A stretch of 64,000 bases of DNA from Frigoribacterium faeni (GTDB taxonomy: Bacteria > Actinomycetota > Actinomycetes > Actinomycetales > Microbacteriaceae), in assembly GCF_007988805.1 (NCBI RefSeq), contig NZ_BJUV01000009.1, positions 42,526 to 106,525 of the forward strand. The letters run 5' to 3'. The notes under the pieces are model-generated. The model was given only the letters and a program-made list of their open reading frames with translations. It searched no databases and was not told where the DNA came from. Positions within the stretch are counted from its first letter, which is position 1; each line of letters opens with the position of its first letter. Made by a program: the position numbers and the translations under genes. Of the stretch, positions 37,330 through 46,721 are shown in pieces.

Positions 37330-37644
37330 TCAGTCCTCGGTCTCGGCGTAGGCGGCGGCCTGCCGTCGGTCGACGAGGGTCTCGTCCGCCCGGCGATCCC
37401 CACGTCGGGAGCGGAGCGCCCCGGCGCCGAGGTTGGCCACGAGCAGCACCGATCCGACCACCGAGACGACGACTCCCGGGCCGCCCACGACGGCTCCCCC
37501 GACGAACGCCAGGACGCCGAGCGTCGAGATCCCGGCCGGGAGCCGACGAGACGTCCGCCACGACCGGGCCGGCCCCGCGGCGGATCGTCGCACACCGGGC
37601 GTCGCCCACGTGCGATCGGCGCCGAGGCCGTGCCCTGCAGTCAT
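37330..37644 (-). CDS. Small membrane protein, unknown
   Basis: 104 aa. One or two hydrophobic stretches (about residues 37-76, Gly/Val-rich) between charged ends. GAGGGGA precedes the ATG. TAGAGT (37705-37710, minus strand), which overlaps the stop of the Nudix gene, is a likely -10 and gives a leader of about 55 nt. Function unknown. Confidence 0.7.
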   Translation of the reverse strand: MTAGHGLGADRTWATPGVRRSAAGPARSWRTSRRLPAGISTLGVLAFVGGAVVGGPGVVVSVVGSVLLVANLGAGALRSRRGDRRADETLVDRRQAAAYAETED

Positions 37645-37707
37645 GTCGATCCCCTCGTCGGCCCACGGCCTCGCGACCCGTCACCAGGACGGCGTCTCGC
37701 GACGACT

Positions 37708-38220
37708 CTAGGGAGTCGGGATGTCGGCCGCGCCCCCCTGTCGAGGGGGCAGCGGACGGTCGGCGACGACGCTCGCGAGATCCGCCCCGAAGGTGAACTC
37801 GTGCCGGACGCTCCCCCCGGCCAGCACTCCCGGCAGCCACGCCGCGGCGTCGCTCCACATCTCGCCGAGCGGCAGTCGCTCGAGGTCGAACCAGGAGGGG
37901 GCCAGCTCGTCGCTCTCGACCGGCTCGCCGTCCCACTCCGTGGTGACGAAGACGGTCGACCGCTGGCTCCACGACTCGCGGTGCGGGAACAGGTACAGCA
38001 GCTCGCCGCGACGGTCGAGGGACTCCGGACGGATCACGACCCCCGCCTCCTCGTGGCTCTCGCGGACCGCGGCGTCGAGCGCCGTCTCGCCCGGCTCGAG
38101 CTTGCCGCCGAGCCCCACGTGGTGGCCCGTGCCGAGCCCGCGCTTCTTCCGACCGAGGAGCACCTGCGTCCGACCGTCGTGGCGGCGGAGGAGGTAGGTG
38201 ACGCAGACGCGGTAGACCAT
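37708..38220 (-). CDS. Nudix hydrolase (MutT-like)
   Basis: 170 aa. The Nudix box is complete: GGKLEPGETALDAAVRESHEEAGV, with the metal-binding REsHEE. MutT-like enzymes clean oxidised nucleotides such as 8-oxo-dGTP; other nucleoside diphosphate substrates are possible. TAGCCT lies 6 nt before the ATG (leaderless); it is back to back with another leaderless gene only 55 nt away. Confidence 0.92.
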   Translation of the reverse strand: MVYRVCVTYLLRRHDGRTQVLLGRKKRGLGTGHHVGLGGKLEPGETALDAAVRESHEEAGVVIRPESLDRRGELLYLFPHRESWSQRSTVFVTTEWDGEPVESDELAPSWFDLERLPLGEMWSDAAAWLPGVLAGGSVRHEFTFGADLASVVADRPLPPRQGGAADIPTP

Positions 38221-38275
38221 GCCGCGAGGCTACCGTCAGGTCGTTCGCAGGTCGACGACGCGTAGGGTCGTCGGC

Positions 38276-38626
38276 ATGCCCGAGACACCCGACGCTCCCC
38301 GGGGAGGCGTTCCGGAGTTCCGCGGCGCCGGTCGCAGCCTCGAGGTGCTGCGCGCCGAGGCGCACGACGAGCTCTCCGCCCTGATCGAGCTCCGGTGCCG
38401 TGGCGGGGAGGATCCCTGGGACGTCATCCCCGGGCTGCCCACGGTCGACGAGCAGGTCGTCATCTCCCTCCGCGCGGCGGCGCGCGGCGTCGACGGCGTC
38501 CCGATCGGCGGCGGCCGCGGCCCGGGCGACGAGCTGCACTTCCTGCGGACGGTGGCGCTCTGGCACCCCGAGCTGTCGACCGCGGTCTGGTCGCTGATGG
38601 GCCGCATCGACGCGGCCTCGCGCTGA
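38276..38626 (+). CDS. Hypothetical protein
   Basis: 116 aa, soluble, no signal peptide or membrane segment. I do not recognise a family. The sequence has a hydrophilic start, a helical centre (LEVLRAEAHDELSALIELRC) and a conserved-looking end (ELHFLRTVALWHPELSTAVWSLMGRI). TAGGGT is 7 nt before the ATG, which supports a real leaderless gene. Divergent from the Nudix gene. Confidence 0.7.
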   Translation: MPETPDAPRGGVPEFRGAGRSLEVLRAEAHDELSALIELRCRGGEDPWDVIPGLPTVDEQVVISLRAAARGVDGVPIGGGRGPGDELHFLRTVALWHPELSTAVWSLMGRIDAASR

Positions 38627-38669
38627 GTCCCCGTCGACCGCCGTCGGTGGTCCGCCGTAGCCTGGGCGC

Positions 38670-39497
38670 ATGCTCTGGAGCGACGTCGTCACGGTCACGC
38701 TCGGCGCCTTCGTGGGCGCCGGCGCCGCCTTCGCCACGAACCTGCTCGTCCGGCACCTCGAGAGCCGACGGGCCGAGGCGGCGGCCCTCAACGAGCTGGT
38801 GACCGAGATCCACTTCCGGCGCGTCCTCCACCGCATCGACCCCACCCCGAGCCCCGACGCGGCGGCCACCGACCCCGACTACGCGGCGGCGCGCCGATCG
38901 ATCTCCGGGCTGCGCGGGGTCGTGCGCGCCGCGCGGCGTCGCACCACGCCGAGGTCGCCGGCGCTGCCGGTCCTCAACGAGATGACCCTGGCCTGCAACA
39001 CGTTCCTCGACGCCAGCGACGACGAGCCCGACTCGTACCGTCTGCACCTGATGCAGCTGCACGCCCGGCTCAACGCGAGCGTCCGCCGTCTCCGCTCCGA
39101 CCGTCGGGCCATCGCCGACCTCGAACCCGGAGAGGCCCGGCTCGGGCCGACCGTGGCGGGTCTCCGAGCGCCGACGGCGCTCCTCGCCCCGTCCGACGCC
39201 GACGGGCACGCAGCCCGGTCGCGTAGCCTCGCGGCCATGACCACTCCGAACGACGCACGCCGCCAGGCCGATGCCCGCCGTGAGGCCGCCGCCGCCGGCG
39301 CCGATCCCGACGCCACCCTCACCGTCGCCGGGGCGGGCTCCGACGCCGCCCCCGAGAAGGCGGGCACCGCCGAGCAGACGGACGACGAGCGCCGCCAGGC
39401 CGCCGCCCCCGACCCGGCGGACTCCGACGTCGCGTCGGACGAGTACCCCGCCGTGCCGACGCACGACGGACTGACCGACGACGACCGGGCGCTCTGA
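38670..39497 (+). CDS. Hypothetical membrane-anchored protein with nested in-frame start
   Basis: 275 aa. An N-terminal membrane segment (about 5-27) is followed by a charged, helical region; no family recognised. TAGCCT lies 6 nt before ATG 38670. From about residue 190 the composition changes to an acidic Ala/Asp-rich tail that begins with a second Met (39237) preceded by its own TAGCCT box. The long ORF may be a fusion of two genes that have lost the stop between them, or the tail may be expressed separately as well. Confidence 0.65.
   Translation: MLWSDVVTVTLGAFVGAGAAFATNLLVRHLESRRAEAAALNELVTEIHFRRVLHRIDPTPSPDAAATDPDYAAARRSISGLRGVVRAARRRTTPRSPALPVLNEMTLACNTFLDASDDEPDSYRLHLMQLHARLNASVRRLRSDRRAIADLEPGEARLGPTVAGLRAPTALLAPSDADGHAARSRSLAAMTTPNDARRQADARREAAAAGADPDATLTVAGAGSDAAPEKAGTAEQTDDERRQAAAPDPADSDVASDEYPAVPTHDGLTDDDRAL
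39237..39497 (+). CDS. Nested in-frame gene for acidic 86-aa protein
   Basis: 86 aa, MTTPNDARRQADARREAAAA at the start, low-complexity acidic end (SDEYPAVPTHDGLTDDDRAL). TAGCCT at 39224-39229 is 7 nt before the ATG, the same geometry as at about twenty other starts in the window. It shares frame and stop with the longer gene. Probably disordered; function unknown. Confidence 0.5.
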   Translation: MTTPNDARRQADARREAAAAGADPDATLTVAGAGSDAAPEKAGTAEQTDDERRQAAAPDPADSDVASDEYPAVPTHDGLTDDDRAL

Positions 39498-39586
39498 GCC
39501 GCGCCTCCTCGGGCCCGCGCCTCCTCTGACCCGGAGCGCCGAGCACGGCCGATCGGCCGCCCGTCGCGCCTGACTAGGCTGGAGCG

Positions 39587-41695
39587 ATGGCTTCCGTCCC
39601 CGCGCCGCGCGCTCCGAAGAGACCCGTCACCCGCAGCCACCACGGCCACGACTTCGTCGACGACTACGAGTGGCTGCGCGCCAAGGAGGACCCCGAGGTG
39701 GTCGCCCACCTCGAGGCCGAGAACGCCCACACGGCGGCCGAGACCGAGCACCTCGCCGCCCTGCGCGAGACGCTCTTCGACGAGATCAAGGGCCGCGTGC
39801 AGGAGACCGACCTGGGCGTGCCGGTCCGCGAGGGCTCCTGGTGGTACTACTCGCGCACGGCGGAGGGATCGCAGTACGGCATCCACTGCCGCGCCCCCAT
39901 CTCGGGCGACGACGACTGGACCCCGCCCCAGATCCGCGCCGACCAGCCCGCCGACGGCGAGGAGGTGCTGCTCGACGGCAACGTCGAGGCCGAGGGCCAC
40001 GACTTCTTCTCGCTGGGCAGCTTCGACGTCTCGCCCGACGGCGGGCTGCTCGCCTACGCCGTCGACACCGAGGGCGACGAGCGCTACACCCTGCGGATCC
40101 GCGACCTGGCCACGGGCCGCGACCTCGCCGACGAGGTGACCGAGACCGCGCCGGGGGCCGTCTTCGACGCGACCGGCCGGTACGTCTTCTACCCGACCGT
40201 CGACGAGTCGTGGCGACCCGACACCATCTGGCGGCACGAGGTCGGCTCGACCGGGGACGACGTCACGGTGTTCACCGAGTCCGACGACCGCTACTGGATC
40301 GGCGTCGGGCTCACCCGGAGCCGGCAGTACCTCGTCGTCGACATCGGCTCGAAGATCACCAGCGAGACCTGGCTGCTCGACGCCGCCGACCCGACCGGCG
40401 ACTTCCGCGTGGTCTGGCCGCGGCGCGAAGGCGTCGAGTACGAGGTCGAGCACGCCATCGTCGCCGGCAGCGACCGCCTGCTGATCGTGCACAACGACGG
40501 GGCCGAGAACTTCGAGCTGGTCGACGTGCCCGCGGACGACCCCCTGTCGACGACCGACCGCCGCGTGATCGTCGAGCACCGCGCCTCCGTCCGTCTCGAA
40601 TCGGTCGACGCGTTCGCCGGACACCTCGTGGTCGAGTACCGCCGCGACGCGCTGCCCCGCTTCGCCGTCGTGCCCCTCGGCCCCGACGGCTACGGCGCCA
40701 TCGCCGAGATCGAGTTCGACGAGCCGCTCTTCGCGGCCGGCGCCGGCGGCAACCCGGAGTTCGCGCAGCCGACCGTGCGGTTCGGCTACACCTCGTTCGT
40801 CACGCCCTCCACGGTCTACGACCTCGACGTGCGCAACGGCGAGCGCCGGATGCTGAAGCGCCAGAACGTGCTCGGCGGCTACGACCCCGCCGACTACGAG
40901 CAGGCCCGCGAGTGGGCCACGGCCGCCGACGGCACGCGCATCCCCGTCTCGCTCGTCTGGCGACGCGACGCCGCGCCCGAGTCGGGGCCGGCGCCGCTGC
41001 ACCTCTACGGGTACGGCTCGTACGAGCACAGCATCGATCCCGGCTTCAGCGTCGCGCGGCTCTCGCTGCTCGACCGCGGAGTCGTCTTCGCCGTGGCTCA
41101 CGTGCGCGGCGGCGGCGAGATGGGCCGCGCCTGGTACGAGGACGGCAAGACCCTGACGAAGAGGAACACCTTCACCGACTTCGTCGACGTCGCCGGCCAC
41201 CTGATCGACGAGGGCCGCACGACGCCCGAGATGCTCGTCGCCGAGGGCGGCAGCGCGGGCGGACTGCTGATGGGCGCGATCGCCAACATCGCGCCCGAGC
41301 GCTTCGCCGGGATCGTCGCGGCCGTCCCGTTCGTCGACGCCCTGACGAGCATCCTCGACCCCGACCTGCCGCTCACCGTCATCGAGTGGGACGAGTGGGG
41401 CGACCCCCTGCACGACGCCGAGGTCTACGAGTACATGCGCGGCTACACGCCGTACGAGAACGTCCGCGAGGGCGTCGCCTACCCGCGCATCCTCGCCGTC
41501 ACGTCGATCAACGACACCCGGGTGCTCTACGTCGAGCCGGCCAAGTGGGTCGCGCGGCTGCGCGACGTCGGCGCGCCGGTGCTGCTCAGGACCGAGATGG
41601 CGGCGGGCCACGGAGGCGTCAGCGGTCGGTACGAGTCGTGGCGCGAGCGGGCGTTCGAGCTCGCCTGGATCCTCGACGTGCTCGGACGCGCCTGA
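39587..41695 (+). CDS. ptrB: Oligopeptidase B-like S9 peptidase
   Basis: 702 aa. N-terminal beta-propeller (about 70-420), then alpha/beta hydrolase domain with Ser in GGSAGG, Asp in INDTRV and His in AGHGG. The family cleaves short peptides after basic residues in the cytoplasm. PPSSVYDYD-like region here reads TPSTVYDLD, as in oligopeptidase B. TAGGCT lies 6 nt before the ATG (leaderless). Confidence 0.94.
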   Translation: MASVPAPRAPKRPVTRSHHGHDFVDDYEWLRAKEDPEVVAHLEAENAHTAAETEHLAALRETLFDEIKGRVQETDLGVPVREGSWWYYSRTAEGSQYGIHCRAPISGDDDWTPPQIRADQPADGEEVLLDGNVEAEGHDFFSLGSFDVSPDGGLLAYAVDTEGDERYTLRIRDLATGRDLADEVTETAPGAVFDATGRYVFYPTVDESWRPDTIWRHEVGSTGDDVTVFTESDDRYWIGVGLTRSRQYLVVDIGSKITSETWLLDAADPTGDFRVVWPRREGVEYEVEHAIVAGSDRLLIVHNDGAENFELVDVPADDPLSTTDRRVIVEHRASVRLESVDAFAGHLVVEYRRDALPRFAVVPLGPDGYGAIAEIEFDEPLFAAGAGGNPEFAQPTVRFGYTSFVTPSTVYDLDVRNGERRMLKRQNVLGGYDPADYEQAREWATAADGTRIPVSLVWRRDAAPESGPAPLHLYGYGSYEHSIDPGFSVARLSLLDRGVVFAVAHVRGGGEMGRAWYEDGKTLTKRNTFTDFVDVAGHLIDEGRTTPEMLVAEGGSAGGLLMGAIANIAPERFAGIVAAVPFVDALTSILDPDLPLTVIEWDEWGDPLHDAEVYEYMRGYTPYENVREGVAYPRILAVTSINDTRVLYVEPAKWVARLRDVGAPVLLRTEMAAGHGGVSGRYESWRERAFELAWILDVLGRA

Positions 41696-41783
41696 GCCGC
41701 GGGCCCGGGCGGGAGCGCCGGGCCGGAGGATCGTGCAGCCGAGGAGGCGCGGGCCGGGTGGGCACCGCACTAGCCTGACCCGC

Positions 41784-42323
41784 ATGGATCACGTCGCACT
41801 GCTCAGGGGCGTCAACGTCGGCACGGCGAAGCGCCTGGCCATGGCCGACCTCCGACGCGTCGCGGCGGACCTCGGCCACGCGCGACCCGAGACCGTGCTG
41901 AACAGCGGCAATCTCGTCTTCGACAGCGCGTCCCTCCTGCGCTCCGCCGACGTCCGGCGCCTCCGCGACGCGATCGCGGCCGCCACCGGCGTGGACGCCG
42001 AGCTGGTGGTGCTCGACGCCGAGACCTTCGTCCGTCTCGTGGACGCCAACCCGTTGCGGCGCGACGGTCGGGAGCCGGCGCGGCTGTCGGTGGGCTTCGC
42101 TGAGGCGGGCGCCGGCCTCGACGGCCTCGCGCCTCCCTCGGCCGATCTCGGCGACGAGGAGCTCGTCGTCGCCGACGGCGCCGTCTACCAGTGGCTGCCC
42201 CACGGCGTGCTGGCCTCCCGCGTGCCGGCCGGCTGGTGGCGTGCCGTGCCCGTGACGGTCACGGCCCGGAACGACGCGACCCTCCGGAGGATCCGGGCCC
42301 TGCTCGCCCGACGCGGCGACTGA
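41784..42323 (+). CDS. DUF1697 family protein
   Basis: 179 aa. Starts MDHVALLRGVNVGTAKRLAMADLRRVAADLG, the DUF1697 signature (LLRGINVGG, followed by TVLNSGNLVF). Soluble and of unknown function; the fold is known only as an uncharacterised alpha/beta domain. TAGCCT is 7 nt before the ATG. Confidence 0.92.
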   Translation: MDHVALLRGVNVGTAKRLAMADLRRVAADLGHARPETVLNSGNLVFDSASLLRSADVRRLRDAIAAATGVDAELVVLDAETFVRLVDANPLRRDGREPARLSVGFAEAGAGLDGLAPPSADLGDEELVVADGAVYQWLPHGVLASRVPAGWWRAVPVTVTARNDATLRRIRALLARRGD

Positions 42324-42330
42324 CCGCGGC

Positions 42331-42969
42331 TCAGTCCTCCGCGCCGAGACCGCGCGCGAGCTTCGACTTCGACGTCGAGACCACGGCGCCCGCCGCGACG
42401 AGGCGCTCCTCGACGGCGTCGAGCAGGCCCTCGCCCGGCTGGCCGTCGACGCCCGGGGCCAGCTCGACCTCCCATTCGCGCCACGACCGCCGAGCTCCCG
42501 AGACCAGGTCCGACGCGGTCACGTCGTCGTCGGCGATCTCGGCGAGCGCACGACCGTGGGCCGCCTCGAGCACGGTCACCGTCCGCGTGGTCTCGAGGCG
42601 GAGGACGGGAGCGACCTCGCGGCCGTCGAGCTCGCCCGCGACGAGCTCGAGCAGGTCGCGGGGCACGGACTCGTCCGCCGCGCCGAGCGGCCAGTGGACC
42701 TCGCGGCGTCCCTGCCCTCCGGCCTGCGGGGGCAGCTTCAGGTGCCAGCCCTCGTCGCCTCCGCCCTCGCGCCGCCGCAGGGTCGTCCGCGCTCCGAGCA
42801 GCGCGTGCCCGGGGGTGTCCCAGTACGTCGCCGTCAGGTCGACGGCCGCGCGGACGTCGATGCGGTCGATCGCGAGCCCTTCCCCGGCCGCGCCGGTCGG
42901 GTCGGGCAGGACGGCGGCCCGGTCGACGTCGTACTTGCGTTCGATCTCGATCTGCTCGGTGCGGCTCAT
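42331..42969 (-). CDS. CYTH domain protein
   Basis: 212 aa. The N-terminal EIERKYDV is the ExExK motif of CYTH (triphosphate tunnel) enzymes, with alternating acidic and basic strands after it (TTLRRREGGGDEGWHLKLP, SKSKLARGL at the end). Members hydrolyse inorganic triphosphate or make cyclic nucleotides; without a cyclase context a triphosphatase is more likely. Strong RBS AGGAGG before the ATG. The C-terminal CHAD domain found in larger relatives is absent. Confidence 0.9.
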   Translation of the reverse strand: MSRTEQIEIERKYDVDRAAVLPDPTGAAGEGLAIDRIDVRAAVDLTATYWDTPGHALLGARTTLRRREGGGDEGWHLKLPPQAGGQGRREVHWPLGAADESVPRDLLELVAGELDGREVAPVLRLETTRTVTVLEAAHGRALAEIADDDVTASDLVSGARRSWREWEVELAPGVDGQPGEGLLDAVEERLVAAGAVVSTSKSKLARGLGAED

Positions 42970-43065
42970 GCCTCCTGTTCTATCCGGTCCCGGTGAGCGC
43001 TGCCGGGACGTCGTCTCCTGGACACCGCCCGCGCCTCCCGGGGGCCCGGGGCGTAGGGTCGTCGC

Positions 43066-44418
43066 ATGAGCGACGTGGCCCCGAGTCTTGCCGGTTGGAT
43101 GGCGCGTCAGCGCTGGTACGCGACGAAAGGGCGGACGCCCTCGCTGCGGGTGATCGGGTCGTACGAGGCCGATCTCGGCGACGCCCTCGCGCTGACCCTC
43201 CTGATCATCGACGACGGGGCCGACAAGCCGGTGCTGTACCAGGTGCCCCTCGTCAGCCGCTCGGCCCCGCTGCCCGGCGGCGACGCGGCGTTCATCGGGT
43301 CGGCCGACGGCCGGTACCTGTACGACGGCCCGCACGATCCCGCCTACGCGGCCGAGCTGCTCCGCACGATGACGGACCAGGCGCGCATCGACGGCGCCGA
43401 CGTCGTGGTCGAGGGCACCCGCATCGTCGACCCGGGCCGGGTGCGTCGCTCCCGCGTGCTGTCGGGAGAGCAGTCGAACACCTCGATCATCTACGACGTC
43501 GAGGGCGGCCCCGTCGAGCACGTCATCGCGAAGGTGTTCCGGGTGCTGCACCACGGCGACAACCCCGACGTCACGACCCAGGCCTCGCTCACCCGCGGCG
43601 GGTCGACCCACATCCCGTCCTCCTTCGGCTCGCTGCGCGCGACCTGGTCCGACGTCGGTCGCGAGGGCGGCACGGCCACCGGGCACCTCGCGTTCTCTCA
43701 GGAGTTCCTGCCCGGATTGGACGACGCCTGGCGCGTGGCCCTCGGCGCCGCAGCCGCCGGGACCGACTTCACCGCCGAGGCCCACGACCTCGGGGTCGCC
43801 GTGGCCGAGATCCACGCGACGCTGGCCGCCGACCTCGGCACCGTCGCGGCCGGGACGGACGAGGTCGCCGGAGCCCTCGCCAGCATGCGCCGTCGGATCA
43901 CCACCGCCGCGCGCGAGGTGCCGGAGATCGCCGAGCACGCGGCGGCGATCGGCGCGGTCTACGACGCGGCCGAGCACCTCGCCTGGCCCGATCTGCAGCG
44001 GATCCACGGCGACCTGCATCTCGGGCAGGCGCTGCTGTCCGAGCGGGGCTGGATGCTCATCGACTTCGAGGGCGAGCCGCTCCGGCCGATGCCCGAGCGC
44101 TCGCGAGCCGACCTGCCGATCCGCGACATCGCGGGCATGCTGCGGTCGTTCGACTACGTCGCCGGGTCCCTCGCGCACGAGTCCGAGCCGGTCGACGCGA
44201 GCGGCTGGGCGCACGACGCCCGCCGGGCGTTCGTCGACGGCTACATCGCGTCGTCCGGCTTCGACGTGCGGGCCTCGCGCGCCCTGCTCGATGCGTTCGA
44301 GATCGACAAGGCGGTCTACGAGGCGATCTACGAGAGCCGCAACCGGCCCGACTGGCTCGGCATCCCGCTCGCCGCCGTGGCGCGGCTGGCCGCGCGCAGC
44401 GCCCCCGCCGCCGACTGA
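43066..44418 (+). CDS. Maltokinase-like sugar kinase
   Basis: 450 aa. N-terminal cap ARQRWYATKGR and the aminoglycoside-phosphotransferase-like core with catalytic IHGDLHLGQALL and metal-binding LIDFEGEPLRP are typical of actinobacterial maltokinase (Mak) and its glucosamine-kinase relatives. Maltokinase makes maltose-1-phosphate for glycogen; it is usually beside treS, which is not present here, so glucosamine or another sugar is an alternative. TAGGGT is 6 nt before the ATG. Confidence 0.85.
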   Translation: MSDVAPSLAGWMARQRWYATKGRTPSLRVIGSYEADLGDALALTLLIIDDGADKPVLYQVPLVSRSAPLPGGDAAFIGSADGRYLYDGPHDPAYAAELLRTMTDQARIDGADVVVEGTRIVDPGRVRRSRVLSGEQSNTSIIYDVEGGPVEHVIAKVFRVLHHGDNPDVTTQASLTRGGSTHIPSSFGSLRATWSDVGREGGTATGHLAFSQEFLPGLDDAWRVALGAAAAGTDFTAEAHDLGVAVAEIHATLAADLGTVAAGTDEVAGALASMRRRITTAAREVPEIAEHAAAIGAVYDAAEHLAWPDLQRIHGDLHLGQALLSERGWMLIDFEGEPLRPMPERSRADLPIRDIAGMLRSFDYVAGSLAHESEPVDASGWAHDARRAFVDGYIASSGFDVRASRALLDAFEIDKAVYEAIYESRNRPDWLGIPLAAVARLAARSAPAAD

Positions 44419-44442
44419 GGCGACGTCGCCTCGGAGCCGACA

Positions 44443-44500
44443 CCGCGCCTCCTCGGCCTCCCCTCCTCAGCGCGACGAGGAAGGAGCCGAGGAGGCGCGG
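44443..44500. terminator. Inverted GAGGCGCGG pair between convergent genes
   Basis: CCGCGCCTCCTCGGC (44443-44457) and its exact complement (44486-44500) form a 15-bp stem with a 28-nt loop, between maltokinase and the pyruvate oxidase gene. It likely terminates both. Confidence 0.65.
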
Positions 44501-44508
44501 GTCGTCCT

Positions 44509-46266
44509 CTACGGGCGCGGCACGTTCCGCAGGTTCGACCGCGCCATCGCGACGGCCTCGCCCGCCCCGCCGTTCATGACGATCTTCGACATGGCGAGCG
44601 AGAACCCCTTCACCTGGGCTCCGGTGATGGTCGGCGGGAGCGAGAGGGCCTTGGGGTCGGTGGCGATGTCGACCAGCGCGGGACCGTCGTGCTCGAAGGC
44701 GGCCTCGTAGGCGTCGCGCAGGTCGCGGGGGTCGTCGACGTGGACGGCGTGGATGCCGATCGCCCGCGCCACCGCCGCGTAATCGGTGTACGGCACGTCG
44801 ACGCCGAAGTCCGGGAATCCGTCGACGAGCATCTCGAGCTTCACGAGTCCGAGGGTCGAGTTGTTGAACACGACGATCTTCACCGGCAGCTCGTACATCT
44901 TCGCCGTGACCAGCTCGCCCATCAGCATCGAGAGCCCGCCGTCGCCCGAGATCGACACGACCTGGCGGCCGGGGTGCGCCATCTGGGCCCCGAGGGCGTG
45001 CGGCAGGGCGTTCGCCATCGATCCGTGCAGGTACGAGCCGAAGATCCGGCGGCGCGGGGTCGGCGTGATGTAGCGGGCCGCCCAGACGTTGCCCATGCCC
45101 GTGTCGGCCGTGAAGACGGCGTCGTCCGCCGCCACCTCGTCGAGCAGGGAGGCCGCGTACTCGGGGTGGATCGGTCGCATCCGCTCGACGTTCTTCGTGT
45201 AAGCGCCCACCGCGCCCGTCATCAGCTTGTCGTGCTTCTTGAGGGTCTTCTCGAGGAACCTCCGGTTCCTCTTCCGCTGCACGAGCGGCGTCAGCGCCCG
45301 GATCGTCGGCGCGATGGCGCCGTGCACAGGCACGTGCACGTCGGCACGGCGACCGATGACGGCGGCGTCGACGTCGACCTGCGCGATGCGGACCCGATCG
45401 CCGTCGGGGAGGAACTGCGGGTACGGGAAGTCCGTGCCGAGCAGCACGAGCAGGTCGGCGTCGTGGATGCCCGCATGGGCCGCCCCGTAGCCGAGCAGCC
45501 CGGTCATGCCGACGTCGAACGGGTTGTCGTACTGGATGACGTCCTTGCCGCGCAGGCTGTGCCCGATCGGGGCGCCGATCAGCTCGGCCAGGGCGATGAT
45601 CTCGTCATGCGAGCCGCGCCCGCCCTCGCCGACGAAGAACGCGACGGTCTTCGCCTCGTTGATGGCGTCGGCCAGCGCCTGGACGTCCTGCCGGTCGGGC
45701 ACGAGCTCGGGAGGGCGCACGCTGACGTACGCGGGCACGGTGCCCGCCGCGTCGAGCTCGGCGATGTCGCCCGGCAGGGTGATCACGCTGACGCCCTCGC
45801 CGGCCAGGGTGTGCCGGACGGCGCTCGCGACGACCGAGGGCGACTGCGCAGCGGTGGAGATCATCTCGGTGTAGCCCGAGCACTCGACGAAGAGACGATC
45901 GGGGTGCGTCTCCTGGAAGTAGTCCGAGCCGATCATCGCGCTGGGGATGTGGCTGGCGATCGCGAGCACCTTGGCCCGGCTGCGATGGGCGTCGTAGAGA
46001 CCGTTGATCAGGTGCAGGTTGCCGGGGCCGCAGGAGCCGGCGCAGACGGCGAGCTCGCCGCTCATCTGGGCGTCGCCGGAGGCCATGAAGGCGGCGGCCT
46101 CCTCGTTGCGGACATGGATCCAGTCGATCCCGCCCTCGGCCGAACCGCCCGTGCGGCGCACGGCGTCGACGATCGGGTTCAGGCTGTCGCCGACGATGCC
46201 GTAGATGCGCCGGACCCCGGCGGTGACGAGCTGGGCGATGATCTGATCGGCGACGGTGTCTGCCAT
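44509..46266 (-). CDS. poxB: Pyruvate oxidase / pyruvate:quinone dehydrogenase
   Basis: 585 aa thiamine-pyrophosphate enzyme. TPP motif GDGGLSMLMGELVTAKMYELPVKIVVFNNS, catalytic Glu in HVRNEEAAAFMA, and the PoxB-like middle domain (VIQYDNPFDVGMTGLLGYGA). It decarboxylates pyruvate to acetate and passes electrons to quinones at the membrane. Start at 46266 with AAAGGAA; the longer frame upstream runs through repeat DNA and is not coding. Expected to work in overflow metabolism together with phosphoketolase, which is inference. Confidence 0.92.
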   Translation of the reverse strand: MADTVADQIIAQLVTAGVRRIYGIVGDSLNPIVDAVRRTGGSAEGGIDWIHVRNEEAAAFMASGDAQMSGELAVCAGSCGPGNLHLINGLYDAHRSRAKVLAIASHIPSAMIGSDYFQETHPDRLFVECSGYTEMISTAAQSPSVVASAVRHTLAGEGVSVITLPGDIAELDAAGTVPAYVSVRPPELVPDRQDVQALADAINEAKTVAFFVGEGGRGSHDEIIALAELIGAPIGHSLRGKDVIQYDNPFDVGMTGLLGYGAAHAGIHDADLLVLLGTDFPYPQFLPDGDRVRIAQVDVDAAVIGRRADVHVPVHGAIAPTIRALTPLVQRKRNRRFLEKTLKKHDKLMTGAVGAYTKNVERMRPIHPEYAASLLDEVAADDAVFTADTGMGNVWAARYITPTPRRRIFGSYLHGSMANALPHALGAQMAHPGRQVVSISGDGGLSMLMGELVTAKMYELPVKIVVFNNSTLGLVKLEMLVDGFPDFGVDVPYTDYAAVARAIGIHAVHVDDPRDLRDAYEAAFEHDGPALVDIATDPKALSLPPTITGAQVKGFSLAMSKIVMNGGAGEAVAMARSNLRNVPRP

Positions 46267-46395
46267 GGTGTTCCTTTCGTGAGGCGTGCTGCCGGCCGGA
46301 GCCGCAGCCGTGCGGGGCGGGCGCCACGTCGCGACACCGCTGCCTCCCAGCCAACTCCCCCGGCGCTCCCCGCCGACTGGGCTTAGCCTGATCAC

Positions 46396-46668
46396 ATGAG
46401 TGACACCGCCACGTCCTACGTCCCCGCCGCCGGCACCATCACCATGTTCAGCACGTCGTGGTGCGGCTACTGCGCGCGTCTGAAGCAGCAGCTCGGCAAG
46501 CAGGGCATCGCGTACACCGAGGTCAACATCGAGGAGGTGCCCGGCACCGCCGAGCTCGTCGAGCAGGCCAACGGCGGCAACCAGACGGTGCCGACGATCA
46601 TCTACCCGGACGGGTCGACGGCGACGAACCCGTCGCTCGCCGACGTGCAGGCCAAGCTCGGGCTCTGA
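46396..46668 (+). CDS. Mycoredoxin (glutaredoxin-like)
   Basis: 90 aa. The CGYC redox motif (C23-C26) in STSWCGYCARLKQQL, the TVPTIIY cis-proline loop and NPSLADVQAKL match actinobacterial mycoredoxins, which reduce mycothiol mixed disulfides. TAGCCT is 6 nt before the ATG (leaderless). Array 1 begins 54 nt after its stop. Confidence 0.93.
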   Translation: MSDTATSYVPAAGTITMFSTSWCGYCARLKQQLGKQGIAYTEVNIEEVPGTAELVEQANGGNQTVPTIIYPDGSTATNPSLADVQAKLGL

Positions 46669-46721
46669 GCCGCGGCGGTCCGGCCGCGGCGCGGCACCGC
46701 CTCCCGGGCACCGCATCGCAC

